Notes: generated from the letters alone by a model not told the origin. A stretch of 64,000 nt of DNA from VRUE01 sp963701265 (GCA_963701265.1 OY969581.1:806001-870000), one strand, 5' to 3'; positions 7,445 to 15,628 are shown, numbered from the stretch's first letter. Numbers and translations are program-made.

Positions 7445-8330
7445 GCGCCCCGAGCACTTCCTCGGCCAGCTGTGAGCCATCCTCGGGCCGCAACGGCGTG
7501 GCGCTCACGCGCAGCACGACGCTCTCTTCGTCCACTTCCTCCAGCGAGACGCTCGGCGGATAGCGGGTTGGCACCCGGATCGCCGCCAACAGCTGTTCCT
7601 CGATGCGGCGCGGGCTGGCCGCGTGGGAGAAGCGTGCTTTGAGGTCGACTTTGGGTGGCTCGCGCAGCGGCACCACGACGAGGCTGATCAGCACACTGTT
7701 CGGTACCTGCAGGCGGTCGGCTCCCTGCACCAGGGTGGCGTAGAAGAGGCCAAGCGAGCTGACCGTCCCTTCCAGGGAGCCGGCCAGGGCGCCGCCGACC
7801 AGGCGCACGCGTTCGCCGACCCGGAACGGCCGCGTGCTCTGCAGGACGATGCCGGCAAAGAGGCTGCCCAGGGTCTGCTGAGCAGCGAGGCCGAGCACGA
7901 TCGCGGTGAAGGCACCGCCGACGGCCAGGGTGGCGGCCGTGACCCCGGCGATCCGCAGCGCCAGCACCACGACAGCCGCCATCGCGAAGAGTCGGATCAG
8001 GAAGCCCAGGGTGCCGGCGGTCGCCGGGTCAACGCGCCGGAACAGGCGTGGCGAGATCCAGCGCACCAGCCAGTGGCTGCCGGCCGAGCCGACGATGATC
8101 AAGATCACCACGGTTGCCGCGCGAACCCATGATCCGTACCCCGGCAGCAGCTCGTGGCGCCGGTAGTAGACGACGAGGACCGCGGCAAGCACGATCAACG
8201 CGACCAGGAGGCCGCCGAGCGCCCGACCCGGCGAATGCGGCTCCAACTCGTGGCCGAGGCCGACCTCCTGCCAGGAGTGGCTGCGGGTCTCAAACAGCTC
8301 GCGGTTGAGTTTCCGCCGCGGTGCGGGCAT
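7416..8330 (-). CDS. MscS-family mechanosensitive channel
   Basis: A 304-aa membrane protein with three or four helices, a pore-lining helix rich in Gly/Ala (GGAFTAIVLGLAAQQTLGSLFAG) followed by the MscS beta domain signature (RPFRVGERVRL...GTVSSLGLFYATL...VPNSVL) and a short C-terminal domain. It releases ions under membrane tension. The ATG at 8330 is chosen because GGAAGGA lies upstream and a SigB-type promoter at 8377-8401 gives a leader of about 40 nt; the frame continues 121 codons further with non-family sequence. Confidence 0.88.
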   Translation of the reverse strand: MPAPRRKLNRELFETRSHSWQEVGLGHELEPHSPGRALGGLLVALIVLAAVLVVYYRRHELLPGYGSWVRAATVVILIIVGSAGSHWLVRWISPRLFRRVDPATAGTLGFLIRLFAMAAVVVLALRIAGVTAATLAVGGAFTAIVLGLAAQQTLGSLFAGIVLQSTRPFRVGERVRLVGGALAGSLEGTVSSLGLFYATLVQGADRLQVPNSVLISLVVVPLREPPKVDLKARFSHAASPRRIEEQLLAAIRVPTRYPPSVSLEEVDEESVVLRVSATPLRPEDGSQLAEEVLGALTPAGAQNG

Positions 8331-8376
8331 CGGCAATTGGTCCTTCCCGGGTTGGCGAGGGGCGCGCTCGTAGCGG

Positions 8377-8401
8377 CTACCCGACCGCGGTCCGCGGAAA
8401 C
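8377..8401 (-). promoter_or_regulatory. SigB/SigF-type promoter of the mscS gene
   Basis: Minus strand GTTT (8398-8401), 15 nt, GGGTAG (8377-8382). This matches the GTTT-N15-GGGTAN consensus known for actinobacterial SigB/SigF and B. subtilis SigB. It is back-to-back with the promoter at 8406-8431. Confidence 0.7.
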
Positions 8402-8405
8402 GGCC

Positions 8406-8431
8406 GTTTTGTGCGCAGTGCCCACGGGTAC
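8406..8431 (+). promoter_or_regulatory. SigB/SigF-type promoter of the anti-sigma gene
   Basis: GTTT (8406-8409), 16 nt, GGGTAC (8426-8431). The two divergent -35 boxes form the palindrome AAACGGCCGTTT at 8398-8409. This suggests autoregulation by the sigma factor encoded at 9347-10171. Confidence 0.7.
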
Positions 8432-8504
8432 GGTTGGCTAGGACGAGCCGGTTATGCTCGCGGTGCGCGGGGAACAGGCTTTCCAGCGGGAAGACGAAGC
8501 GACG

Positions 8505-9350
8505 ATGCCAAACGGTTCCACCATCAACGAGAAGCCGACCGGGCTTCAAATCAGACTTCCGGCGAAGGCCGAGAACGTTGCGGTGGTCCGGCACGCCCTT
8601 GCCGGGCTGGCTGAGCAGATCGGTATGGACGAAGCGGGTGTCGCCGATCTGAAGACCGTCGTCACCGAGGCCTGCATGAACGTGGTGGTCCACGCCTATC
8701 CCGATGGAACCGGGCCGTTGTTGGTCGAGACCGACCCCGACAGCGATGGTCTTACGGTGAAGGTGAGCGACAGCGGCGCCGGGATCAGCCCACAGGCCAA
8801 TTCTGAGCGCGCCAGCCTCAAACTCGGACTTTCATTGATCGCCGCTCTGTCCAGCAGCTTCAGCATCTCCGGCGGCCTTGATCGTGGCACCGAGGTGATG
8901 ATGCGCCTGCCGCTTCGCGGGGGAGGTGCGAACGGCGGCGGTACGGTCGAAGAGAAGATCTCGGTGGAGGTCACCGGCACCGAATTGACCGTCGGCCGAG
9001 CCGAGTTGCTCGAGCCGGTGCTGGCTCGGCTGGTCGGGGCGCTTGCCGCCCGGCGCGAACTCTCCGTCGAGCGCGTCTCCGATGCGGTCCTCGTCACCGA
9101 CGCGATCGCCGGCGCGGCCCCCGGGCGCTTCGCCGATGGCTACGTTCGGCTCGGCCTTGGCGAGAGCGAGCATGGCTTGGAGCTGCGCCTCGGACCGATG
9201 GAAAAGGGTGCCGCTGCGGAGATTCGGCATGAGCTCGAGGTCCCCGAGTTGGGTGGCTCGCTCGAGGCCCTCGCCGATGAGCTGGAGATTGACGAATCAG
9301 GCGATGGCGACTACCTGATCGTTCGCTTCGCCGGCTTGCCGACCGCCTAG
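8505..9350 (+). CDS. RsbW-like anti-sigma serine kinase with extra C-terminal domain
   Basis: A 281-aa protein. The first 120 residues form a GHKL (HATPase_c_2) domain: N-box TEACMNVVVHAY, G1 box VSDSGAGI and KLGLSLIAAL. This is the fold of anti-sigma kinases that bind SigB/SigF factors and phosphorylate anti-anti-sigma proteins. Residues 135-281 form a second region I do not recognise, perhaps a degenerate GHKL copy; RsbW proteins are usually only 130-160 aa. An in-frame ATG at 8454 would add 17 residues. The gene converges with and overlaps the sigma factor gene by 4 nt. Confidence 0.85.
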   Translation: MPNGSTINEKPTGLQIRLPAKAENVAVVRHALAGLAEQIGMDEAGVADLKTVVTEACMNVVVHAYPDGTGPLLVETDPDSDGLTVKVSDSGAGISPQANSERASLKLGLSLIAALSSSFSISGGLDRGTEVMMRLPLRGGGANGGGTVEEKISVEVTGTELTVGRAELLEPVLARLVGALAARRELSVERVSDAVLVTDAIAGAAPGRFADGYVRLGLGESEHGLELRLGPMEKGAAAEIRHELEVPELGGSLEALADELEIDESGDGDYLIVRFAGLPTA

Positions 9351-10171
9351 TCGCGATCCTCTTCCAAGCCGCGTTCCTCCTCGATCCGCTTGCGGATGCG
9401 CGCCAGGGCGCGGCGAAGGATGCGGGAGACGTGCATCTGGGAGTGGCCGATTCGCTCGGCGATCTGCGATTGGGTCATGTCCTCGACGAAACGCAGGCGC
9501 AGCACCACTCGCTCGCGCTCCTCCAGGTAGGGCAGGGCAGCGTCGAGGGCGATCCGCCCCTCGACCAGCTCGAAGCGCTCGTCCTCTTCGCCGACCCATT
9601 CCGAGGGCGGTGCCTCGTCTGAGTCCTCGGCGCCGGCGGGCCGGTCGAGCGAGAGCGGGCGGCGGTTGTGATTGGCCTCCATCACCTCGAGCACGTCGGT
9701 CTGCTCCAGCCCGAGGCGCTCGGCGATCTCACCCACTGTCGGGGAGCGTTGGAGCTTTTTGGTCAGCTCGGTGGTCGCTTTGTCGACTTCGGCCATGCGG
9801 TCGTGGAGCCCACGGGGAACCCGTACGGTCCAGACGCGGTCGCGGAAGTGGCGCTTCAGCTCGCCGAGGATCGTCGGCGAGGCGAAGGCGGTGAAGGGGA
9901 TGCCGCGCTCGGGATCGAAGCGGTCGACGGCGTTGAGCAGGCCCAGGTTGGCGACCTGGAGCAGATCGTCGAAGGACTCGCTGGCGCCGCGGTAGCGCAG
10001 CGCCAGGCGCTTGGCGAAGGCCATGTTGCGGCGCACCAGCTCTTCGCGGACGGCCGGCTCATGGTCGCGGGCGAAGCGCTCCCAGAGCTCGCGGTCCCCG
10101 GCCAACTGCTCGTTGGCCCCTAGCGGGGCGGAGCTTGCGGTGGTGTCATCGGTGTCGTGTTTAGCTGCCAT
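9347..10171 (-). CDS. RNA polymerase sigma factor, SigB/SigF/SigG type
   Basis: A 274-aa group 3 sigma factor. Region 2 is seen in RNMAFAKRLALRYRG and FDDLLQVANLGLLNAVDRFD, region 3 in KLQRSPTVGEIAERLGLE, and the region 4 helix-turn-helix in MTQSQIAERIGHSQMHVSRI. It should direct polymerase to stress promoters of the GTTT-N15-GGGTAC type, several of which lie next to it. The ATG at 10171 is preferred over a TTG at 10183. The likely antagonist is the convergent RsbW-like protein. A weak GGGTAA box on the minus strand near 10260-10265 might mark autoregulation. Confidence 0.9.
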   Translation of the reverse strand: MAAKHDTDDTTASSAPLGANEQLAGDRELWERFARDHEPAVREELVRRNMAFAKRLALRYRGASESFDDLLQVANLGLLNAVDRFDPERGIPFTAFASPTILGELKRHFRDRVWTVRVPRGLHDRMAEVDKATTELTKKLQRSPTVGEIAERLGLEQTDVLEVMEANHNRRPLSLDRPAGAEDSDEAPPSEWVGEEDERFELVEGRIALDAALPYLEERERVVLRLRFVEDMTQSQIAERIGHSQMHVSRILRRALARIRKRIEEERGLEEDRD

Positions 10172-10294
10172 CAGTTTGAACAAGGGACGGTCGGCACCAA
10201 GTCGCTACCTGCCGCCCTTGAGCCCCCTCCGGACCGTGCAGCTACGCGCTGGTACCACGTTACCCGACCCCCGGTTACTTCATGCCACTTGTCT

Positions 10295-10319
10295 GGTTGC
10301 CTCGCTCCCTGCCGGGTAC
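10295..10319 (+). promoter_or_regulatory. SigB/SigF-type promoter of sodA
   Basis: GGTT (10295-10298), 15 nt, GGGTAC (10314-10319). The -10 box and spacing match the promoters at 8377-8431. The predicted leader is about 50 nt and ends in a good ribosome site. Confidence 0.6.
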
Positions 10320-10378
10320 GCAAAGCGTGGCGGCGTTAGGCTCCCGCCGACTTCGAAATCGACCAAAGGAGACGCCAG

Positions 10379-10984
<606 letters not shown>

Positions 10985-10985
10985 G

Positions 10986-12632
10986 CTAGGACGCGACTGG
11001 CGTCGCGGGCCGCGCTGCCTCGGGGAGGTGGCGCGGCTCCTCTCCCGCCTTGGGCGGGACCAGGCTCATCGCGTGCTCTGCCTTGGCGGTAATCGTCAGG
11101 CTCGGGTTGACGCCGGGGTTGGCGGGGATTGCCGCCCCGTCGCAGACCAGCAGGTTCTCGTAGCCGAAGACGCGGTTGCCGCTGTCGACCACGCCGCTCT
11201 CAGGGCTCTCGCCGACCACGGCGCCGCCGAGGATGTGGGCGGTGGAGGGGATGTTCCCGATCGACTCGGTGAGTGCGCTCTGGGCGACGCCGCCGGTGCG
11301 CTTCTCAAACCAGCGCGCCACTTTCTCGGCGGCGGGGATGTAGGTCGGGTTGGGGCGGCCGGGGTCCTGCGCGGTCTGCAGACGCACGCCCTTGCCGAAG
11401 AGCTTGCGCTTGGGGCGAAAGTGCATCGCGGCGTCGACGGTCTGCATGACCAGCAGGATCACGGTGCGCTGTGACCAGCGATGCGGCAGCATCATTCGCG
11501 CCGTGCGCAGCGGGTGGCGCAGGATCGCGGCGAGCCACTTGATCGGCCGCGACAGCTTCGTGCCGGGGCCGGTCATCGCGGTGAAGGTCCCCGACATCGC
11601 GTCGCCGCCGGTGCCGTAGGTGACGACCTCGATGTGGGTATCGGGATCGGGGTAGATGCTCGAGGTGATCGCCACCGAGCGGCTGAAATCGCGCTCGTCG
11701 TCGGGGGCGGTGACCGACTGGATCGACTCCGAGTTGGTCCGGACCAGGTCGCCGAGCTTGTCGGAGATGTTCGGCAGGGCGCCGCTGTAGCGGCAGTTGG
11801 CGAGCAAGTTGTTGGTCCCCAGGGCGCCGGCGGCGACGATTACCCCGCGGGCAGTCTGGGTGCGGCGACGCTTGCGCAGCCAGGAGCCGGAGCGCTCGCT
11901 GCTCACTGCGTAGCCGTCGGAGCCGTCGGCGGCGCCGAGCGGGCGGATCTCGGTCACCTGGCGCTCGGGCTGAATCTGGACGCCGAGCTTCTCGGCGAAC
12001 CAGAGGTAGTTCTTCATCAGCGTGTTCTTGGCCCCGTGGCGGCAGCCGACCATGCAGCTGCCGCAGCGCATGCAGCCCGTCCTGCTCGGCCCCTCGCCGC
12101 CGAAGAACGGGTCCTCGACCTCGACGCCGGGCTTGTCGAAGAAGACCCCGACCTTGGTGTTGGTGAAGGTCTCGCCGACGCCGATCTCCTCGCCGTATTC
12201 CTGCAGCAGCTTGTCGGCCGGGCCGATGCCTTCGTACTCGACTACGCCGAGCATCCGCTCGGCGGTGTCGTAGTGCGGCGCCAGCTCGAGCTCCCAGTTG
12301 CCCAGCTCGCTCCACTGCGGGTCCTTGAAGAAAGCAGGGCGGCCCCGGTAGAGCGTGTTGGCGTAGCCGAGACTGCCACCGCCGACGCCGCTGCCGGAGA
12401 CGATGAAGACGTCTTTGAAGAAGGTCATCCGCATCACTCCCCGGAAGCCGAAGCGGGGGAGCCAGAAGTAGCGACGCGGGTGGCGCAGGTTGGACTCGGC
12501 AAAGTCCTCGTCGCGGAAGCGACTGCCGCACTCGAGCACGGCGACCTTGTAGCCCTTTTCGGCGAGGCGCAGGGCGGAGACGGAGCCCCCGAACCCCGAG
12601 CCCACCACCAACCAGTCGTAGTCGTGCTTCAT
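10986..12632 (-). CDS. GMC-family FAD oxidoreductase (cholesterol oxidase/choline dehydrogenase-like)
   Basis: A 548-aa flavoprotein. The dinucleotide-binding motif VVGSGFGGSVSALRLAEKG starts at residue 9 and SGSGVGGGSLGYANTLYRG near residue 79 is the second FAD contact. A Cys-rich MRCGSCMVGC segment near residue 195 and the C-terminal GGAVVGESPESGVVD...NPSLTITAKAEHA block resemble actinobacterial ChoD-type GMC proteins. It oxidises an alcohol or sterol-like substrate that is not known. A rubredoxin gene lies 15 nt upstream on the same strand, pointing to a shared electron-transfer role rather than a plain oxidase. Confidence 0.88.
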   Translation of the reverse strand: MKHDYDWLVVGSGFGGSVSALRLAEKGYKVAVLECGSRFRDEDFAESNLRHPRRYFWLPRFGFRGVMRMTFFKDVFIVSGSGVGGGSLGYANTLYRGRPAFFKDPQWSELGNWELELAPHYDTAERMLGVVEYEGIGPADKLLQEYGEEIGVGETFTNTKVGVFFDKPGVEVEDPFFGGEGPSRTGCMRCGSCMVGCRHGAKNTLMKNYLWFAEKLGVQIQPERQVTEIRPLGAADGSDGYAVSSERSGSWLRKRRRTQTARGVIVAAGALGTNNLLANCRYSGALPNISDKLGDLVRTNSESIQSVTAPDDERDFSRSVAITSSIYPDPDTHIEVVTYGTGGDAMSGTFTAMTGPGTKLSRPIKWLAAILRHPLRTARMMLPHRWSQRTVILLVMQTVDAAMHFRPKRKLFGKGVRLQTAQDPGRPNPTYIPAAEKVARWFEKRTGGVAQSALTESIGNIPSTAHILGGAVVGESPESGVVDSGNRVFGYENLLVCDGAAIPANPGVNPSLTITAKAEHAMSLVPPKAGEEPRHLPEAARPATPVAS

Positions 12633-12647
12633 CGCGCCCCCGCGGGC

Positions 12648-12839
12648 CTAGGCCTCGCCGGGCTCCAGGGGGCGGAAGTCAGAGGTGCGGGCGCCGCAGA
12701 CCGGGCAGAACCAGTCTTTGGGGATGTCCTCGAACTTGGTTCCGGGCGGGATGCCGCCGTCGGGGTCGCCGATAGCAGGGTCGTAGATGAAGCCGCAGCT
12801 CTCGCAAATCCACAGCGTCTGCTCGGTAGCCGTCGTCAT
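12648..12839 (-). CDS. Rubredoxin
   Basis: A 63-aa iron protein. Two CxxC pairs, CESCG near residue 12 and CPVCGA near residue 45, bind a single Fe(Cys)4 centre; the intervening YDPAIGDPDGGIPPGT and DWFCPVC are typical. It is a small cytoplasmic electron carrier. It precedes the GMC oxidoreductase by 15 nt in a probable two-gene operon. TAAGCT lies 6 nt before the ATG with no ribosome site, so the mRNA is probably leaderless. Confidence 0.95.
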   Translation of the reverse strand: MTTATEQTLWICESCGFIYDPAIGDPDGGIPPGTKFEDIPKDWFCPVCGARTSDFRPLEPGEA

Positions 12840-12845
12840 GAGAAA

Positions 12846-12851
12846 AGCTTA
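12846..12851 (-). promoter_or_regulatory. -10-like element of the rubredoxin gene
   Basis: TAAGCT on the minus strand, 6 nt before the ATG at 12839. It fits a leaderless start. Confidence 0.45.
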
Positions 12852-12855
12852 GACC

Positions 12856-13422
12856 TCAGTCTTTGCTGAAGTTGACCGCGACCGGCTCGCGGTCGGATGC
12901 GTCTTCGATCTCGAAGAACTCGCGCTTGGTGAAGTTGCCCTGGTTGGCGATGATCGAGCCTGGGAACTGTTCGATATCGGTGTTGTAGGACTGCACGTTG
13001 GAGTTGTAGATCCGTCGTGAGGCCTGGATCTCGTCCTCGAGCTCGGAGAGGTTGCGGCTCAGCTGCTGGAAGTTCTCGGTGGCGCGCAGGGTCGGGTAGT
13101 TCTCGGCCACGACCTTGACGTCGGCAAGCGCCTGGCTCAGTTTCTGCTCCGCCTTGGCAGTTTCCTCGACGCCCTGGGCGGCCATCGCCTCGGCTCGGGC
13201 CTGGGTCGTCTTCTCGAAGGTCTGGCTCTCGTGCTCGGCGTAGCCCTTGACCGTCTCGACCAGGTTGGGAACGAGGTCGTGACGGCGCTTCAGCTGCACG
13301 TCGATCCCGCTCCACGACTCGTCGACCCGGTTGCGCGCGGCGATGATCGAGTTGCGCTTGGCAATGAAGTAGAAGACCGCGATGACGATGATCGCGACGA
13401 CCACGATGATGGCGATAGTCAT
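12856..13422 (-). CDS. LemA family membrane protein
   Basis: A 188-aa protein with one N-terminal membrane helix (about residues 3-22) and a long alpha-helical domain. The family signature is clear: RNRVDESWSGIDVQLKRRHD followed by LVPNLVETVKGYAEHE, and later IYNSNVQSYNTDIEQFPGSIIA. LemA proteins are widespread and their function is unsettled. The ATG at 13422 is preferred because TAGGAT lies 7 nt upstream; ATG 13431 and an earlier start are possible. It is divergent from the gene at 13473. Confidence 0.92.
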   Translation of the reverse strand: MTIAIIVVVAIIVIAVFYFIAKRNSIIAARNRVDESWSGIDVQLKRRHDLVPNLVETVKGYAEHESQTFEKTTQARAEAMAAQGVEETAKAEQKLSQALADVKVVAENYPTLRATENFQQLSRNLSELEDEIQASRRIYNSNVQSYNTDIEQFPGSIIANQGNFTKREFFEIEDASDREPVAVNFSKD

Positions 13423-13429
13423 TGCGCCC

Positions 13430-13435
13430 ATCCTA
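13430..13435 (-). promoter_or_regulatory. -10-like element of the lemA-family gene
   Basis: TAGGAT on the minus strand, 7 nt before the ATG at 13422. It fixes the start choice and implies a leaderless mRNA. Confidence 0.45.
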
Positions 13436-13457
13436 ACTGGCTCCCCGGCCAACTGCA

Positions 13458-13463
13458 TAGGAT
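13458..13463 (+). promoter_or_regulatory. -10-like element of the gene at 13473
   Basis: TAGGAT, 9 nt before the ATG at 13473. Divergent from the matching TAGGAT of the lemA-family gene. Confidence 0.4.
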
Positions 13464-13472
13464 CGGCAGCGG

Positions 13473-14144
13473 ATGAGCGCTAAGCAGGACGCACAGGACT
13501 GGGCCGAGGCGGTTCGCAAGTACGGCGAACGGCAGGGGCTCAAATACGAGCCGGTGGGCGGGATCAATCCCGTCGACGGGCCCGTTGCGCTCTGCGTCGG
13601 CGGCACCAACCGACTCACCGGCCAGCTCAGTGAGGGCTTCTGGGGGGCCTGCTGCGACGCCGACGAGAAGGAAGTCGGCGGCTTCCTCAGCAAGGCGGTG
13701 CTGCCGACGGCACTGCTCGCCAAGGCGCATATGCCGGACCTCGCCCAGGTCGTGCCTGCCTTCAACGTCGAGTCGATCGAGGGCCATGAGGTCGTCACCC
13801 AGCGCTTCGCCCGGAAAGTCGAGTTCGAGTCGATCGATTTCAACAAGCGCTTCCTCGCCACGGTGCCCAGCGAGTACGACCCGGTTGCCCTGCGTGAGCT
13901 CTTCAGCCCTGGCTTCCTCAGCTGGACGACGACGATGACCGGCGAGATCGACTTCGGCATCAACGATCGCCAGCTCTGGTTCCTCTGGCACCTGCGCGAG
14001 CGCGGCCCCGAGGAACTTAAAACGGCACTGGTGAACGCGGGCCAGCTGTTCAAACGGTTGCAGGGCGAGATGGAAGAGAGCGGTATCCACACTTACCCCC
14101 CCGGGCCATGGCACGCTGGCCTTGAGGCGTTTCCGGCCTCCTAG
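13473..14144 (+). CDS. Conserved hypothetical protein (possible DUF3137-like)
   Basis: A 223-aa soluble protein with no signal peptide or membrane segment. The middle part, with VEFESIDFNKRF followed by EYDPVALRELFSP, looks like the domain of DUF3137-type proteins that often accompany LemA genes. That match is from memory and uncertain. It is divergent from lemA with 50 nt between starts, which supports a functional link. No catalytic residues stand out. Confidence 0.6.
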   Translation: MSAKQDAQDWAEAVRKYGERQGLKYEPVGGINPVDGPVALCVGGTNRLTGQLSEGFWGACCDADEKEVGGFLSKAVLPTALLAKAHMPDLAQVVPAFNVESIEGHEVVTQRFARKVEFESIDFNKRFLATVPSEYDPVALRELFSPGFLSWTTTMTGEIDFGINDRQLWFLWHLRERGPEELKTALVNAGQLFKRLQGEMEESGIHTYPPGPWHAGLEAFPAS

Positions 14145-14292
14145 TCGTCTTCGAACAGGCGTCCATTGGACATGGGTCCAGCAGGGCGGAGAGTCCTGTT
14201 GAGGGCCGCGTCTTCGCCGATGGGTGGGCGTGAGCGCACTTGCCGGAACCCTCTCCGCGCCCTTCGGCGCCAGGCGCGGTGGCTTCGACGCG

Positions 14293-14799
14293 ATGCGCTG
14301 GCTGCGCTCTGGTCTCTCCCTGGCTCTGGCCTTGGCCATCCTCGCGATCGCCCTGCCGGCGGCCTTCAACGTCGGCGCACGAGGGGCGGGCGTCGATCCG
14401 GTCCAGGTCTTCTCCTCCAGCCCAGCCGTCGCCGTAAGCACCGGTGGTGGTGCCCAGCTCTCGGTTGGTGGGCTTGTCCCGGGACAGAGCCGCGTGGCGA
14501 CGATTCGGCTCTCCAATGCGGGTTCCGGAGCCTCCTCATTTGCGCTTGCGGCCGATTTGACCGATCAGGTGGCGCCCGGCGGCACGCCGCTTTCCTCGGT
14601 CCTCGACCTGCGCATCGCCTCTCCCGGCGGAGCCGTGCTCTACGAGGGTGGGCTCGCCGGCTTGCATCGCCTCCTCCTGGGCACGATCGCTGCCGGCGGG
14701 ACGCGTGCCTTCGACTTCACCGTCACCCTGCCGCGCAGCGTCGGCAACGAGGTGCAGGGCAGCACGCTCAGCGCCGGGTTCAGCTGGACCGCTGGCTAA
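14293..14799 (+). CDS. TasA/CalY-like secreted protein, paralog 1
   Basis: A 168-aa protein with an N-terminal hydrophobic helix (about residues 5-25) and a beta-rich body. Its pattern (VSTGGGAQLSVGGLVPGQS then ATIRLSNAGSG, later SVLDLRIASPGG, LLLGTIAAGGTRAFDFTVTLP and a final FSWTAG) parallels the two paralogs downstream at 15036 and 16218. These resemble TasA/camelysin-type biofilm fibre proteins, processed by SipW. The ATG at 14293 gives a normal signal peptide; a GTG at 14224 is possible. It lacks the GASF-SKSAN sequence of its paralogs and is upstream of the riboswitch, so it may be expressed separately. Confidence 0.65.
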   Translation: MRWLRSGLSLALALAILAIALPAAFNVGARGAGVDPVQVFSSSPAVAVSTGGGAQLSVGGLVPGQSRVATIRLSNAGSGASSFALAADLTDQVAPGGTPLSSVLDLRIASPGGAVLYEGGLAGLHRLLLGTIAAGGTRAFDFTVTLPRSVGNEVQGSTLSAGFSWTAG

Positions 14800-14914
14800 A
14801 TCCACGGCGGTCTTTAACCGGCTGCAAACGCGGTAGTCCACGCACCGGATAGGCGGATTTTTCCTTCTTTGCACTCAGCAAGTCGGCGCCTGCTGCCGAT
14901 CTGTTCGGTGCATG
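14800..14914 (+). other. Leader region before the riboswitch
   Basis: No coding signal is seen. It should contain the terminator of the preceding gene (a T-rich run at 14858-14870 after GC-rich inverted blocks) and the promoter of the riboswitch transcript. I cannot assign a -10 with confidence. Confidence 0.4.
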
Positions 14915-15000
14915 GAAGCGATTCAAGGCAAACCCGCCGCGAGGCGGGGACGCAAAGCTAGAGGCCTCCTCGCAAGGGGAGGTAGCTCGGCTGCCGCTTT
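14915..15000 (+). promoter_or_regulatory. Cyclic di-GMP-I (GEMM-I) riboswitch
   Basis: The conserved core is present in order: GGCAAAC (14927-14933), a hairpin of CCCGCC and GGCGGG closed by a GCGA (GNRA) tetraloop, GGGACGCAAAGC (14947-14958), a second hairpin CCTCC/GGAGG, then GGTAGC and GGCTGCC. The outer stem pairs GAAGCG (14915-14920) with CGCTTT. The second G of the GGC block sits where c-di-GMP binders carry G and the cAG variant carries A (recalled alignment). The segment GCCTCCT (14964-14970) is complementary to AGGAGGC (15025-15031), the ribosome site of the next gene, suggesting translational control in which ligand frees the site. Confidence 0.9.
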
Positions 15001-15035
15001 CGGAGCCCAAAATTCGAGCCCCGAAGGAGGCACTT

Positions 15036-15608
15036 ATGTCTCGCATTTCCGTGATCCTCTCGAGTCCCCGCCATCTGCTTGGCGCGCTGTTGGTAGCGCT
15101 CCTGGCCGTTGGCGCGGTCGTTGGATCAGGCGCGAGCTTCACCTCGAAGTCCGCGAATCCGAGCAACACGTTCAGCGCTGGAAACCTCGCGCAGTCCAAC
15201 TCCAAGGAAGGCGTGGCGGTTCTCACGGCAACGAAAATGGTGCCCGGAGCACCTGGAACCAACGGCACGGTGGTGATTACCAACAGCGGCGACGTTGCTG
15301 GCACGTTCACCCTCTCGAAGACGAGTCTCACGGACACGCCGGGCGCCAATGGCGGCCTGCTTTCCGGGGTGCTCAATCTGAAAGTGGAAGACGTGACCAA
15401 AGCGGGGTCGCCGGTCTCCGTGTACTCGGGCAAGGTCGGCGCTATGGGTGCGCAGTCGCTGGGCAGCTTTGCTGCCGGCGAGGCCCGCACCTACAAGTTC
15501 ACGGTCGAGTTCCCCGACGGTGGGGTCCCCGCGTCTGCGACGACGGGCGACAACGCCTACAAGGGCTCTTCGATGAGCGTCGGCTACCAGTGGGATGCCG
15601 CTTCCTGA
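15036..15608 (+). CDS. TasA/CalY-like secreted matrix protein, paralog 2 (riboswitch-controlled)
   Basis: A 190-aa protein with a signal peptide ending near ALLAVGAVVGSGA (about residue 33), then SFTSKSANPSNTFSAGNL, the characteristic start of mature TasA/camelysin proteins. The body has the beta-sandwich pattern GTVVITNSGDVAGTFTLSK and ends in a hydrophobic YQWDAAS strand. Known family members form biofilm fibres after cleavage by SipW. GAAGGAGG sits 5 nt before the ATG, and the c-di-GMP riboswitch lies directly upstream. The sipW-type peptidase gene follows after 37 nt. Fibre formation here is inference. Confidence 0.85.
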   Translation: MSRISVILSSPRHLLGALLVALLAVGAVVGSGASFTSKSANPSNTFSAGNLAQSNSKEGVAVLTATKMVPGAPGTNGTVVITNSGDVAGTFTLSKTSLTDTPGANGGLLSGVLNLKVEDVTKAGSPVSVYSGKVGAMGAQSLGSFAAGEARTYKFTVEFPDGGVPASATTGDNAYKGSSMSVGYQWDAAS

Positions 15609-15628
15609 GCGCATCCCATAGGTGGGGA

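Noticed and set aside
11481..12869. 462-codon open frame antisense to the GMC oxidoreductase and rubredoxin genes
   Set aside because: The same shadow pattern; both sense genes carry complete cofactor motifs.
14145..14292. A second riboswitch before the first TasA-like gene
   Set aside because: The gap has GC-rich inverted pieces but lacks the GGACGCAAAG core and other GEMM-I blocks; I see no aptamer there.
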